Below are positions 46,270-55,729 of a DNA stretch of 64,000 bases, in pieces; positions within the stretch are counted from its first letter, which is position 1, and the number at the start of each line of letters is the position of its first letter. The notes below the pieces were generated by a model. It was given only the letters and a program-made list of their open reading frames with translations, did no database searches and was not told the origin of the DNA. Made by a program: the position numbers and the translations under genes. Source of the stretch: an uncultured Lachnospiraceae bacterium (GTDB lineage Bacteria > Bacillota > Clostridia > Lachnospirales > Lachnospiraceae); NCBI GenBank assembly GCA_947631685.1, contig CANRMI010000001.1, positions 1-64,000 of the forward strand, in the 5' to 3' direction.

Positions 46270-48417
46270 ATGGACGTAAGCCAATACCTTGAGATCTTTC
46301 TTGACGAAACAACCGAACATTTACAGAATCTGAATACGCAGATACTGGAGCTGGAGCAGGATCCGGAAAACATGGACACCATTAACGAGATCTTTCGTGC
46401 GGCCCATTCCTTAAAGGGTATGGCGGGCACCATGGGTTATAAGAGAATGCAGACCCTGACGCACGATATGGAAAATGTCTTTTCCGAAGTCCGCAACGGC
46501 AATATCAAAGTAAAGGCCAATATGATCGATATTCTGTTTCAGTGTCTGGACGCGCTGGAGGAGTATACCGGCAATATCCGTGAGACCAGTGATGAGGGCA
46601 CCAACGACAACGAGCCGCTGATCAAGCAGTTAAACGATATTCTCAACAGTAAGGGCGGGGATAACGCACAGGCTGCTCCGGAGGCTTCTGCGTCCGCACC
46701 GGGGGAGGCTTCCGGCACAGAGAATTCTCCGGCCGGAGAGACCGGCGGCGCCAAGTGGCAGGACATCAAGCTGGACAGTACGGACAAGATGGTAATAACC
46801 GAGGCGCAGAAGCAGGGTAAAAAAGTCTACGGCCTGACCGTTAAGGTACAGGAGACCTGCCTTTTGAAAGCCGCGAGAGCCTTTCTGGTATTTAAAGCGG
46901 TGGAGGAGCTGGGCGAGATCATCGTGTCGAACCCCTCTGCCCAGGATATTGAGGATGAGCATTTTGATTTGGATTTCTCCCTGTTAGTCATCACGGAAGC
47001 GCCTCTGGAGAAGGTGGAGGACGCCATTAAAAACGTATCGGAAATCGATACGGTGACCGGGGATTCCATTGATCTGGACAAGATAAAGGATGAGGAAAAG
47101 GAAGCGCCCGGACAGGAGGGGACGGAGAATGCTCCGGCTCCTGCGAAAGAGGAAGCGCCCAAACCGTCCAAACCGGCAAAACCCACGGCGGCACCCGCTT
47201 CCGAAAACAAGCCGGCGGCCAAGAACGGGGCGGCAAAGCCTGTTGTGAACAGGACCGTCCGTGTGGACATCGAGAAGCTGGACGTATTGATGAACCTTGT
47301 CAGCGAGTTAATCATTGCCAAGAACTCCTTAGTAGCGGCGGCTTCCGCAAGCGACGCCATGCAGAAGGGTCCCTCCGTACAAAGCGGCGTGAACGAGCAT
47401 ATAGAATATCTGGAAAGCGTGACGACTAACCTGCATGAGTCCGTTATGAAGGTGCGAATGGTGCCTATTGAGAGCGTAGTAAACAAGTTCCCCCGCATGA
47501 TCCGCGACTTGTCCAAGAAACTGGACAAAAAGATGGAGCTGTACATGTCCGGTGAGGAGACCGAGCTGGATCGTACCGTGGTGGATGAGATCGGGGATCC
47601 TCTGATGCATCTGCTGCGCAATTCCGCGGACCACGGTCTGGAATCCGCTGAAGTGCGTGCCCAGAGAGGCAAGCCGGCAGTGGGCTCCATTTGGCTGGAT
47701 GCGTATCAGGATGGCAATAACGTTGTCATAGAGGTAAGGGATGACGGTAACGGCATCGATACCGAAGCCGTAAAGAATAAGGCCATCGAACGGGGAACGA
47801 TCACCCCGGAGCAGGCCGCCAATATGTCCGAAAAAGAAATCATCGATCTGCTGTTCTTACCCAGCTTCTCCACAGCAAAGCAGGTAACGGATGTTTCCGG
47901 CCGAGGCGTGGGACTGGATGTGGTAAAGAGCAAGATCGAGGCCTTGAGCGGTGAAGTGGAGGTACACAGTACCCTGGGCGAGGGAAGCACATGGACCATC
48001 CGCCTGCCTTTAACCCTGGCGATCATCCAGGCTCTCATGGTCGTTGTGGGCGGCGAAAAATATGCCATTTCCCTGGGATCCATTCAGACCATCGAGGATA
48101 TTTCTCCTGATGAGATCAAGCTGGTACAGAATAAAGAGGTGATCCATCTGCGTGGGAATGTAATTCCCATTATCCGTCTGGATAAGGAGCTGGATGTAGT
48201 CAGCTCCAAGAACCCCGAAGACAATATGGTGGTCATCATTGCCAAGAAGGGCGACAGAACGGCCGGGTTTGTGGTAGATGAACTTTTGGGCCAGCAGGAG
48301 ATCGTTATCAAGTCCATGGGCAAGTATATTGACAATAAGTGCAAGCTGATCAGCGGCGCAACCATTTTGGGCGACGGGGAAGTCGCTCTGATTCTGGATG
48401 CCAATGTGCTGATTTAA
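46270..48417 (+). CDS. cheA: Chemotaxis histidine kinase CheA
   Basis: 715 residues. P1 with phosphorylated His46 (IFRAAHSLKGMAG), P2 region (about 165-275), a Pro/Ala/Lys linker, dimerisation P3 (about 315-380), HATPase P4 (NSADHGLE; DDGNGID; GRGVGLDVVKSKIE) and CheW-like P5 (about 575-715). It phosphorylates CheY and CheB. It starts one base after the cheB stop. Confidence 0.97.
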   Translation: MDVSQYLEIFLDETTEHLQNLNTQILELEQDPENMDTINEIFRAAHSLKGMAGTMGYKRMQTLTHDMENVFSEVRNGNIKVKANMIDILFQCLDALEEYTGNIRETSDEGTNDNEPLIKQLNDILNSKGGDNAQAAPEASASAPGEASGTENSPAGETGGAKWQDIKLDSTDKMVITEAQKQGKKVYGLTVKVQETCLLKAARAFLVFKAVEELGEIIVSNPSAQDIEDEHFDLDFSLLVITEAPLEKVEDAIKNVSEIDTVTGDSIDLDKIKDEEKEAPGQEGTENAPAPAKEEAPKPSKPAKPTAAPASENKPAAKNGAAKPVVNRTVRVDIEKLDVLMNLVSELIIAKNSLVAAASASDAMQKGPSVQSGVNEHIEYLESVTTNLHESVMKVRMVPIESVVNKFPRMIRDLSKKLDKKMELYMSGEETELDRTVVDEIGDPLMHLLRNSADHGLESAEVRAQRGKPAVGSIWLDAYQDGNNVVIEVRDDGNGIDTEAVKNKAIERGTITPEQAANMSEKEIIDLLFLPSFSTAKQVTDVSGRGVGLDVVKSKIEALSGEVEVHSTLGEGSTWTIRLPLTLAIIQALMVVVGGEKYAISLGSIQTIEDISPDEIKLVQNKEVIHLRGNVIPIIRLDKELDVVSSKNPEDNMVVIIAKKGDRTAGFVVDELLGQQEIVIKSMGKYIDNKCKLISGATILGDGEVALILDANVLI

Positions 48418-48435
48418 TGAAGGAGGGTGAACGGC

Positions 48436-48891
48436 ATGGAAGAATTGAAGGTAATGGAGGAAGGCACCACAACCCAGTATATCGTGATCCGGCTCGGACA
48501 GGAGCAGTTCGGTATAGACATTCAGTACATTGACAATATCGTGAGAATGCAGCATATCACCAGAGTACCCAAGCTGGCGCCGTATTTAAAGGGCGTGATC
48601 AATCTGCGCGGCGAAGTGATCCCCATTATGAGCATCTGCCTGAAAATGGGACTGGCGCCCGATGAAGAGAGCAAGGCTACCCGTATCATTATCGTAAAGC
48701 TGGAGCAGTACGGAACCATCGGCATGATGGTGGATGAAGTCAAAGAAGTTGTGACTCTGAATATGGCTTCCCAGGTGGAGAAAATGGCCTATGACAAAGA
48801 CGACAAAAATAATTTTATCCTGGGAGTAGGCAAGTATGAAGGAGGGCTCATTTCCCTGCTGGATCTGAATGCGGTAGTACAGGAAAAGTAG
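48436..48891 (+). CDS. cheW: Chemotaxis coupling protein CheW
   Basis: About 151 residues, single CheW domain (LGQEQFGIDIQYIDNIVRM; YLKGVINLRGEVIPIMSI). It links receptors to CheA. ATG 48436 lies 9 bases after AAGGAGGGT; the upstream GTG at 48427 overlaps that site. Confidence 0.95.
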   Translation: MEELKVMEEGTTTQYIVIRLGQEQFGIDIQYIDNIVRMQHITRVPKLAPYLKGVINLRGEVIPIMSICLKMGLAPDEESKATRIIIVKLEQYGTIGMMVDEVKEVVTLNMASQVEKMAYDKDDKNNFILGVGKYEGGLISLLDLNAVVQEK

Positions 48892-48900
48892 CGTGGGCTT

Positions 48901-49536
48901 GTGAGGAGTGTGGGAGAATTGTCTGAAATAAGTTTGCAGAGCGTAACACAGAATTATTTTGACGTATTAAGAGAAATCGGGAACATCGGGGCGGGAAATG
49001 CCATGACCGCCCTTTCCCAGATGCTGCAGTGCAAGGTGGATATGCAGGTTCCCCAGGTTAAGCTGATGGAGTTTCAGGAAGTGGGCGCCATGATGGGCGG
49101 CGAAGAGCAACTGATGATAGGCGTTTACCTGGCTATTGAGGGCGATATTACCGGCAGCATCATGTTTCTGGTAAAGCAGGACAGCGCCAAGCATCTGGTG
49201 AATAAACTGATGATGGGAATGGGCAGTGACGGGCCGGATTTTAACGAAATGGAGCTCTCCGCCATGAAGGAGGTCAGCAACATCATTACCGGCGCGTATC
49301 TCAATTCCCTGTCCATGCTGACTAATCTGAAGATATATCCGTCACCGCCGGAGCTGACGCTGGACATGGCCGGCGCGATCCTGAGCGTACCAGCCATCGA
49401 GTTTGGAACCATTGGGGACCAGATTCTCCTGATCCAATCCAGATTCTTTGATGAAGTGGAAATTGACGGTTACTTTATTCTCATACCGGATCTGGAATCC
49501 TACAAGAAAATACTGACATCGCTTGGTGTGATGTGA
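48901..49536 (+). CDS. cheC: CheY-P phosphatase CheC
   Basis: 211 residues. Two active-site helices are present: LREIGNIGAGNAMTALS and AMKEVSNIITGAYLNSL. CheC dephosphorylates CheY-P and binds CheD for adaptation. The start is uncertain; GTG 48901, GTG 48910 and TTG 48919 all lie near purine-rich sites. Confidence 0.93.
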   Translation: MRSVGELSEISLQSVTQNYFDVLREIGNIGAGNAMTALSQMLQCKVDMQVPQVKLMEFQEVGAMMGGEEQLMIGVYLAIEGDITGSIMFLVKQDSAKHLVNKLMMGMGSDGPDFNEMELSAMKEVSNIITGAYLNSLSMLTNLKIYPSPPELTLDMAGAILSVPAIEFGTIGDQILLIQSRFFDEVEIDGYFILIPDLESYKKILTSLGVM

Positions 49537-49563
49537 TTGGAGATAAGAACCGAGGGAGCTGGG

Positions 49564-50052
49564 ATGGGTGAAATAATAAAAGTAGGCATGGCCGATATGA
49601 AAGTGTGCGTAAGTCCCGACGGTGTGACCACACTGGGGCTTGGTTCCTGCGTGGGGATTGCTCTGCGGGATCCCGTGACAAAGATCGGGGGACTGGCGCA
49701 TATTATGCTGCCGGATTCCACCGTGATCAGAGGAAGTGAGAGCAATCCGGCCAAATTTGCGGATACCGGGATCATGCTGCTGGTAAAGCAGATGGAGGCG
49801 AAAGGCGCGAGCAGAAGCCGGATGACGGCTAAGCTGGCTGGGGGAGCCATGATGTTTGCCTTCCAGAATAAAAATGAACTGGTGCGTGTGGGAGACAGAA
49901 ACGTGGAGGCTTCCAGAAAGAAGCTGGCTGAACTGGGAATCCGTATACTGGCGGAGGATGTGGGCGCCAATTACGGGCGGACCGTTATCTTTTATCCGGA
50001 GACCGGGGATTATGTGATCAGGGCCGTGGGCAAGCCGGAAAAAACCATATAG
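49564..50052 (+). CDS. cheD: Chemoreceptor glutamine deamidase CheD
   Basis: About 162 residues. The catalytic Cys is in LGLGSCVGIAL and the His in GGLAHIMLPDS. CheD deamidates receptor glutamines and activates CheC. ATG 49564 follows GAGGGAG; an upstream TTG at 49537 adds nine unconserved residues. Confidence 0.94.
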   Translation: MGEIIKVGMADMKVCVSPDGVTTLGLGSCVGIALRDPVTKIGGLAHIMLPDSTVIRGSESNPAKFADTGIMLLVKQMEAKGASRSRMTAKLAGGAMMFAFQNKNELVRVGDRNVEASRKKLAELGIRILAEDVGANYGRTVIFYPETGDYVIRAVGKPEKTI

Positions 50053-50065
50053 CGGAGTGAAAAAT

Positions 50066-50356
50066 ATGAAAAGAAAATATATGCCGCTGATATTGATGCT
50101 GTCGGCCGGCGCGGTGACGGCTATCATCACTTTGATCAAGCGGTATGCGCTGGTAACGAGGCTGGGTATACTGCTGGCGGTTTTACTGATTTTTTATGTG
50201 CTGGGCAGTTTGCTGAAATGGCTGCTGGATACTTTTGAGGCCCAGAACAAAAAGCGGGCTATGGACGAGGGAGCGGTCATCGAAAAAGAAACGGAGGCTG
50301 CGGAGGACGCGGGAGAAGGGGAGCAGGAGAAGGAACCCGCACAGGAAGAGGAGTAA
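50066..50356 (+). CDS. Small two-TM protein between cheD and sigD (unknown)
   Basis: 96 residues: two membrane segments (about 5-20 and 27-50), then a basic patch and an acidic Glu-rich tail. I recognise no family. Position between cheD and the sigma factor, and a GGAG site before ATG 50066, support a real gene. It may be a membrane partner of the flagellar apparatus; no function is assigned. Confidence 0.7.
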   Translation: MKRKYMPLILMLSAGAVTAIITLIKRYALVTRLGILLAVLLIFYVLGSLLKWLLDTFEAQNKKRAMDEGAVIEKETEAAEDAGEGEQEKEPAQEEE

Positions 50357-50374
50357 GCAGCGTAGGAGGGTGCC

Positions 50375-51148
50375 ATGGACGAGGCGGGCAGAAAACATCT
50401 TTGGGATACATATGCCAGAAACAAGACTCCCGAAATCAGGGAGAAGATCATATTGGAATATGCGCCGCTCGTGAAACTGGTAGCCGGCAGACTCAGTATG
50501 TACCTGGGTTATAATGTGGAATATGAGGATCTGGTAAGCTATGGCGTGTTCGGGCTGATCGATGCCATAGATAAGTTCGATTTCATGAAAGAGGTCAAGT
50601 TTGAGACCTATGCCAGCCTGCGTATCCGGGGAGCCATTCTGGATCAGATCAGAAAAATGGACTGGATACCCAGGACGATCAGGCAGAAGCAGAAGAAGAT
50701 CGAAGCGGTGATCAAAGAGGTGGAGCTGACGCAGGGACGCAGTGCCACCGACGAGGAAATCGCGAAAGGACTGGGAATCTCCGATGAGGAGTATCTGGAG
50801 TGGCAGTCCCAGATGAAGATCACCAATGTGGTTTCATTGAACGAGTATATGGAGCAGGGCAGCGAGGTGCCGGCGGATATGAACCGCTATTCCACTGCCC
50901 GCTTTGACAGTCCCGAAGAGAACGTGGAGAAAGCGGAATTAAAGCAGGTGCTGGAGCAGGCTCTGCAGAGCCTGACGGAGAAAGAGCGCAAGGTGATCCT
51001 GCTTTATTATTACGAAGATTTAACGCTGAAGGAGATCAGCAATGTGCTGGAGGTTTCCGAATCCAGGATTTCCCAGCTGCACACCAGGGCGTTAGAGAAA
51101 ATGAAAGGAAAAATGGGGAATTATATGGGCATGCTGACAGACAGATAA
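50375..51148 (+). CDS. sigD: Flagellar/motility sigma factor (FliA/SigD, sigma-28)
   Basis: 257 residues. Region 2 (YEDLVSYGVFGLIDAIDKFD), region 3 (about 120-165) and region 4 (LTEKERKVILLYYYEDLTLK then the HTH LKEISNVLEVSESRISQLH) are all present. It drives late flagellar genes such as flagellin. No flgM anti-sigma gene is in the window. GGAGGG precedes the ATG. Confidence 0.95.
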   Translation: MDEAGRKHLWDTYARNKTPEIREKIILEYAPLVKLVAGRLSMYLGYNVEYEDLVSYGVFGLIDAIDKFDFMKEVKFETYASLRIRGAILDQIRKMDWIPRTIRQKQKKIEAVIKEVELTQGRSATDEEIAKGLGISDEEYLEWQSQMKITNVVSLNEYMEQGSEVPADMNRYSTARFDSPEENVEKAELKQVLEQALQSLTEKERKVILLYYYEDLTLKEISNVLEVSESRISQLHTRALEKMKGKMGNYMGMLTDR

Positions 51149-51195
51149 CCGGGAACGGTTAGGATGCGGTGTCTGCAGGCAGAATGTGAGGGAGT

Positions 51196-52782
51196 ATGAA
51201 AAACGGTTATTTCAGACTGGTACCGGACGCAAACGGTTTTGGACTGGAAGTGAAGGCGCCGAAGGACGGCGGGGAAAATATAAGAATAAAAGAGGTCACG
51301 GATTACCTTGCCCTGTGCAATATAATCTGTGACATTTCTGCGTTAAAGAACGCCATAGCAGAGGGAAAGGATACGGTGCTTCATTTAGGCGAGGGAAGCT
51401 GTCCTAAGGAGAATATGCGTTATCAGCTCTATATCGCCGACGACAGCATGTCCGTGACAGCCAGGTTTTTCGCGGCTTCCGCTACGGGGGAGACCATGCC
51501 CCCGGAAGAGTTCTTAAATGACCTGAAGTTCCGCCAGGTGCGTTTTGGGGTACAGGAGGATCGTATCCGGCGGGCTTTTGCCAACGGGGAATATTGTACG
51601 GATGTTGTGGTGGCACTGGGAAAGGAGCCCGTACAGGGAAAGGATGCCTATATTGAATATTTTTTCAATACGGACCCCAAAGCCCGGCCGACGATGAAAG
51701 AAGACGGCAGCGTGGATTTCTTCAATCTGAACACGATCAGCCACTGTAAGGCAGGGGATGTACTGGCAAGGCTGACACCCGCCGTCAAGGGTGAGGACGG
51801 CATGAATGTGCTGGGTGCCAGGATCAAACCCAGGGAAGTGAAGAATGTAACCTTAAGATGCGGGAAGAATATAGATATATCCGAAGACAAGCAGGTGCTT
51901 ACCTCCAAAGTCAACGGTCATGCCACGCTGGTAGAAGGGCAGGTCTTTGTTTCCGATGTGCTGTCCGTGGAGAATGTGGACAATTCCACGGGCAATATTG
52001 AATATGAGGGCAGCGTGGAGGTTCACGGTAATGTGCAGTCCAATTTTTCCGTAAAGGCCAAAGGAAATATTGTGGTGAACGGTTTAGTGGAGGGCGCCTA
52101 TCTGGAAGCCGGCGGGGATATTATCATTGCCAGGGGTATGGCAGGCATGTCCAAAGGCGAGATTAAGGCTGAGGGAAATATTGTGGCGAAGTTTTTTGAA
52201 AACGCGAAGGCTTCGGCCGGCGGATATATCACCACCGAGTCCATTCTCCACAGCAATGTCATGGCCGGAAGCGAGATCACGGTGGGCGGCCGACGGGGCT
52301 TTATCACAGGCGGTACCGTAGTGGCCTCCAATCAGATCACGGTCAAGACCCTGGGCTCTTCCATGGGTGCGTCCACGGTGGTGGAAGTGGGAGCAGATCC
52401 GCTCATAAAGCAGGAACTGGCACAACTGCAGAAGGATGCGGCAGAGATTGAAAAGCAGCTAAAGAGCATTGAACCGATCATTGTTTCCTACGCGGTGAAG
52501 CGCAAGCAGGGTATGCAGCTCGGAGCGGAACAGCTGCAGTACCTTTCCACACTGGTCAAGGCCAGGGAGCAGAAGCAGAAAGAATTTGCCGAGGCAAATG
52601 AACGTCTCCAGACGCTGCAGGAAATGGTGGAGCAGCAGAAGCAGGCGCAGGTCGTAGTGACCGGCGAAGTATTCCCGGGAACCAAGATTGTGATCGGGGA
52701 TGTGTCCATGGTGGTACAGTCCAGCATGAAGTACTGCAAATTCGTGAAACTGCGCGGCGACGTAAAAATGGTAGGGATTTGA
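51196..52782 (+). CDS. fapA: FapA / DUF342 flagellar assembly protein
   Basis: 528 residues. N-terminal DUF342 region with the DG motif repeats, a right-handed beta-helix (about 215-395; repeated G-x-V-x-G-N-V patterns such as NIEYEGSVEVHGNV), then a coiled coil (about 400-480) and a final beta strand block. Present downstream of sigD in many Clostridia; related proteins influence flagellation. GTGAGGGAG precedes the ATG. Confidence 0.85.
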   Translation: MKNGYFRLVPDANGFGLEVKAPKDGGENIRIKEVTDYLALCNIICDISALKNAIAEGKDTVLHLGEGSCPKENMRYQLYIADDSMSVTARFFAASATGETMPPEEFLNDLKFRQVRFGVQEDRIRRAFANGEYCTDVVVALGKEPVQGKDAYIEYFFNTDPKARPTMKEDGSVDFFNLNTISHCKAGDVLARLTPAVKGEDGMNVLGARIKPREVKNVTLRCGKNIDISEDKQVLTSKVNGHATLVEGQVFVSDVLSVENVDNSTGNIEYEGSVEVHGNVQSNFSVKAKGNIVVNGLVEGAYLEAGGDIIIARGMAGMSKGEIKAEGNIVAKFFENAKASAGGYITTESILHSNVMAGSEITVGGRRGFITGGTVVASNQITVKTLGSSMGASTVVEVGADPLIKQELAQLQKDAAEIEKQLKSIEPIIVSYAVKRKQGMQLGAEQLQYLSTLVKAREQKQKEFAEANERLQTLQEMVEQQKQAQVVVTGEVFPGTKIVIGDVSMVVQSSMKYCKFVKLRGDVKMVGI

Positions 52783-52809
52783 TCCGGAAAAGGGGAAAGG
52801 AGTATTCCT

Positions 52810-53121
52810 ATGGCAATGGGTTCCATTGAACTGGGAACGATAGCAAGATCCCAGGACTATACCTCGATCAAACAGAATGAGGACAACAAGGGGATTGCCC
52901 AGCAAAGTGTACTGGTACAGGACAGGCAGCGGGACGAAACCCGTAAAAGCCAGCAGGTCAACCAGGGAGACGAGACCATGTGGCAGCAGAAAAAATTTGA
53001 TGCCAGGGACAAGGGCAGCAACAGCTATGAAGGGAACGGCGGCAGAGATCGGAAGAAAGAAAAGCAGCCGGACGGTAAAGTGATATTAAAGGGCCAGGGC
53101 GGCTTTGATATTAAAATCTGA
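52810..53121 (+). CDS. Conserved-looking small Gln/Lys-rich protein, unknown
   Basis: 103 residues, hydrophilic, predicted largely unstructured, ending in KVILKGQGGFDIKI. No domain recognised. AAAGGAG lies before the ATG and it is in line with fapA and the next gene, so it is probably translated. I recall similar small proteins at this spot in related flagellar operons, but cannot check. Confidence 0.65.
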   Translation: MAMGSIELGTIARSQDYTSIKQNEDNKGIAQQSVLVQDRQRDETRKSQQVNQGDETMWQQKKFDARDKGSNSYEGNGGRDRKKEKQPDGKVILKGQGGFDIKI

Positions 53122-53147
53122 CAGGAAGATCTGAGGAGAAACGGCGG

Positions 53148-54005
53148 ATGGGAGTTTTGGAAATCGTTCTTCTGATTATCGGAGCGGGTATTTTTGCGCT
53201 CAGTTTTCTGCTGCCGGCAGGTGCCGCGGCGGATGGCGAGGCGTCTAGGGAAACGGTGCGGGAAGAAGCGAAGAACGCGGTGGCGAAAGAAATGGAAGGC
53301 GTAAAGGACCGGATCGGCGATATTGTGGACGAGACGGTGACTTACGCGGTGGAAAAGACGGAGCGTTCTCTGGAGAGAATATCCAATGAGAAGATCATGG
53401 CGGTGAATGAGTATTCGGATACCGTATTGGAGGACATCAACAAGAATCATAAAGAAGTCATGTTTCTTTACGATATGCTCAATGACAAGCATGAAAATTT
53501 GAAAAATACCGCGACACAGGTGGAGAAGACCGCCAAGGAAGCGCAGCAGACCGCCAAAGAGGCGGAGTTAGCAGCCAGGGAAGCGGAACAGACGGTCAAG
53601 GAAGCAGAGCAGACCGCCAAAGAGGCGGCCAGGGAAACGGTCACGGGAAAGAGCGGAGCGGCCGGGAAAGAGGATGGAGGAGAGGAAAAAAAGCCTCCCA
53701 GAAAAACCGAGAAGCGCCGTAAGGAAGAGCCGGAAGCGGAGATCATCCCGCTGACGGCCGTAAAGGAGGACGGATTTGCGCCCCTCTCCCCCAAAAAAGT
53801 TTCCGCCAAAATGATACGCAGCACTCCCAAGAATATGGATATCAGCTTTACCCAGGAAGAGGGTAAAGACGGAAACGGCAGCAATAACAACGAAAAGATT
53901 CTTCGGCTGCACAACGAAGGCAGGTCCAATGTGGCAATCGCCAGGGAGCTGGGACTGGGCGTGGGCGAAGTGAAGCTGGTGATTGATTTGTTTGAAGGAG
54001 TGTAA
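53148..54005 (+). CDS. DUF6115-like membrane-anchored coiled-coil protein
   Basis: 285 residues. One membrane segment (about 3-22), a long coiled coil with a repeated TAKEAE heptad-like block (about 118-165), a basic middle, and a C-terminal helix-turn-helix-like end (EKILRLHNEGRSNVAIAREL). This plan fits DUF6115 proteins of Lachnospiraceae flagellar loci. The HTH could bind DNA or another protein; unproved. Confidence 0.7.
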   Translation: MGVLEIVLLIIGAGIFALSFLLPAGAAADGEASRETVREEAKNAVAKEMEGVKDRIGDIVDETVTYAVEKTERSLERISNEKIMAVNEYSDTVLEDINKNHKEVMFLYDMLNDKHENLKNTATQVEKTAKEAQQTAKEAELAAREAEQTVKEAEQTAKEAARETVTGKSGAAGKEDGGEEKKPPRKTEKRRKEEPEAEIIPLTAVKEDGFAPLSPKKVSAKMIRSTPKNMDISFTQEEGKDGNGSNNNEKILRLHNEGRSNVAIARELGLGVGEVKLVIDLFEGV

Positions 54006-54012
54006 CAGGAGC

Positions 54013-54723
54013 GTGAAACTGAAATTTTATCTGCGGGGACTGGGAATCGGCATCCTGGTAACGGCAGTGATTATGGGAATCGCGGCCAGCCGCGACAGGC
54101 AGCTGACGGATGAAGAAATAAAAGAACGGGCCAGGGAGCTGGGGATGGTGGAAAGTGTGGTGCTTTCCGATATGGCTTCGTCGGAGGCTTCTCCGGCAGT
54201 AAGCGCGGCGCCTTTCCCTTCTCCGAAGGAGAGCCTTTCTCCTGCCCCGGAGGCGGATAAGAGTCCTTCTCCCTCTCCAGATACGGAAGAGAGCCCGTCC
54301 CCTTCTTCGGAAGCGGAAGAGAGTCATTCTTCTTCTCCGGAAACGGATGTGAGTCCATCTCCTTCCCCGGCGGTAAGCCCGACATCATCCCCGGAAGCGG
54401 ATAAGAGTCCTTCTCCCTCTCCGGAAAGTGAGCCGTCGGCATTGCCGGAAAATTCCCCTGAGGATTCTTCCGGGGCTTCTCCGGATGCGATACCGCCCGC
54501 GGCCTCGGAAACGGTGTCCATTACCATTCGCTCCGGGCAGAGTTCCGTGGCAGTGAGTAAACTTTTGGAGGAAGCGGGGCTTGTAGAGTCGGCTTCCGCC
54601 TATGATAAATATCTGTGTGAAAACGGATACGACAACAGGATCAAGTCCGGCACCCACCAGATTCCCATAGGAGCCACGGAGGAAGAGATTGCTCTGATCA
54701 TCACGGGCGGGCAGCAGCGGTAA
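54013..54723 (+). CDS. Membrane-anchored MltG/YceG-like N-terminal domain protein with Ser/Pro repeat linker
   Basis: About 236 residues: one membrane segment (about 5-23), a long Ser/Pro/Glu repeat linker (about 55-165, units like SPSPSPE), and a C-terminal 65-residue domain (ITIRSGQSSVAVSKLLEEAG; SGTHQIPIGATEEEIALII) similar to the LysM-like part of the transglycosylase MltG. The catalytic MltG domain is missing, so it probably only binds the wall. Start GTG 54013 is chosen, with AAGGAG 12 bases and AGGAG 1 base upstream; uncertain. Last gene of the flagellar run. Confidence 0.68.
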   Translation: MKLKFYLRGLGIGILVTAVIMGIAASRDRQLTDEEIKERARELGMVESVVLSDMASSEASPAVSAAPFPSPKESLSPAPEADKSPSPSPDTEESPSPSSEAEESHSSSPETDVSPSPSPAVSPTSSPEADKSPSPSPESEPSALPENSPEDSSGASPDAIPPAASETVSITIRSGQSSVAVSKLLEEAGLVESASAYDKYLCENGYDNRIKSGTHQIPIGATEEEIALIITGGQQR

Positions 54724-54731
54724 GAAAAAAC

Positions 54732-54760
54732 TTGCGCTGCCGCTTTTTGTATGCTATAAT
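54732..54760 (+). promoter_or_regulatory. rpsB-tsf promoter
   Basis: TTGCGC (54732-54737), 17 bases, TATAAT (54755-54760), a perfect -10. It gives a 5' leader of about 145 bases. Confidence 0.7.
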
Positions 54761-54766
54761 CTGACT

Positions 54767-54913
54767 GTTGCACTATAAAGCACGCGTTTTTATTTGCACC
54801 GGGGTCTCCTTACAAAGAGCCGCTGCAGAGAAAACCGGATCCTGACGCAGGTTCGGCCAAAAAGAAACGCGGAGGACGGCCAGAGGGCCGAATAACCGAA
54901 CGGAGGAAAAGAT
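54767..54913 (+). promoter_or_regulatory. Structured rpsB leader
   Basis: The leader can form a hairpin near 54836-54857 (CCGGATCCTG against CAGGTTCGG) and a second one, CGGCC-AGAG-GGCCG, near 54877-54890, just before the AGGAGG site. Ribosomal protein leaders often bind their own product; an S2-binding role is possible but not shown. Confidence 0.4.
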
Positions 54914-55699
54914 ATGAGCGTTATTTCTATGAAGCAGTTGTTGGAAGCAGGTGTGCATTTCGGACACCAGACCAGAAGATGGAACCCTAAAATGGCTCCT
55001 TATATCTTCACTGAGAGAAACGGCATCCACATTATCGACTTACAGAAATCTGTAGGCAAAGTGGATGAGGCTTACAAGGCGATTTCCGAAATTGCCGCGC
55101 AGGGCGGTACCATTCTCTTTGTAGGAACCAAGAAGCAGGCACAGGACGCTGTAAAGACCGAGGCAGAACGGTGCGGTATGTACTATGTGAACGAGAGATG
55201 GTTAGGCGGTATGCTGACCAACTTCAAGACCATTCGTTCCAGAGTGGATAGGCTGCACGCAATCGAGACCATGTCCCAGGACGGCACCTTTGATGTACTT
55301 CCCAAGAAAGAAGTCATCGCTTTGAGAAAAGAGTGGGAGAAGCTGGAGAAGAACCTGGGCGGTATCAAGAATATGGACAGAGTTCCCGACGCTATTTTTG
55401 TGGTAGATCCCAAGAAAGAAAGAATCTGCGTACAGGAAGCTCACGCGCTGGGCATCACCCTTTTGGGTATCGGCGATACCAACTGCGATCCTGAAGAACT
55501 GGACTATATCATTCCCGGAAATGATGACGCCATCAGAGCGATCAAGCTGATCGTGTCCAAAATGGCGGACGCCGTTATTGAGGCAAATCAGGGCGAGGCC
55601 GCATATACCGAAGCTGATATGGCAGCAGACGCTGACGCGGACGAGGCTGGAGCAGTTGACATTGAAGAGGTTGCGCAGGAAGCGGCTGAGGAAGAATAA
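54914..55699 (+). CDS. rpsB: 30S ribosomal protein S2
   Basis: 261 residues. [20 protein letters not shown] and [13 protein letters not shown] are universal S2 signatures. The C-terminal tail is acidic (Glu/Asp/Ala-rich) and somewhat longer than in Bacillus. Transcribed with tsf from its own promoter. Confidence 0.98.
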   Translation: MSVISMKQLLEAGVHFGHQTRRWNPKMAPYIFTERNGIHIIDLQKSVGKVDEAYKAISEIAAQGGTILFVGTKKQAQDAVKTEAERCGMYYVNERWLGGMLTNFKTIRSRVDRLHAIETMSQDGTFDVLPKKEVIALRKEWEKLEKNLGGIKNMDRVPDAIFVVDPKKERICVQEAHALGITLLGIGDTNCDPEELDYIIPGNDDAIRAIKLIVSKMADAVIEANQGEAAYTEADMAADADADEAGAVDIEEVAQEAAEEE

Positions 55700-55729
55700 T
55701 GGTAAGATCATAAGTGGAGGATGAAACAA

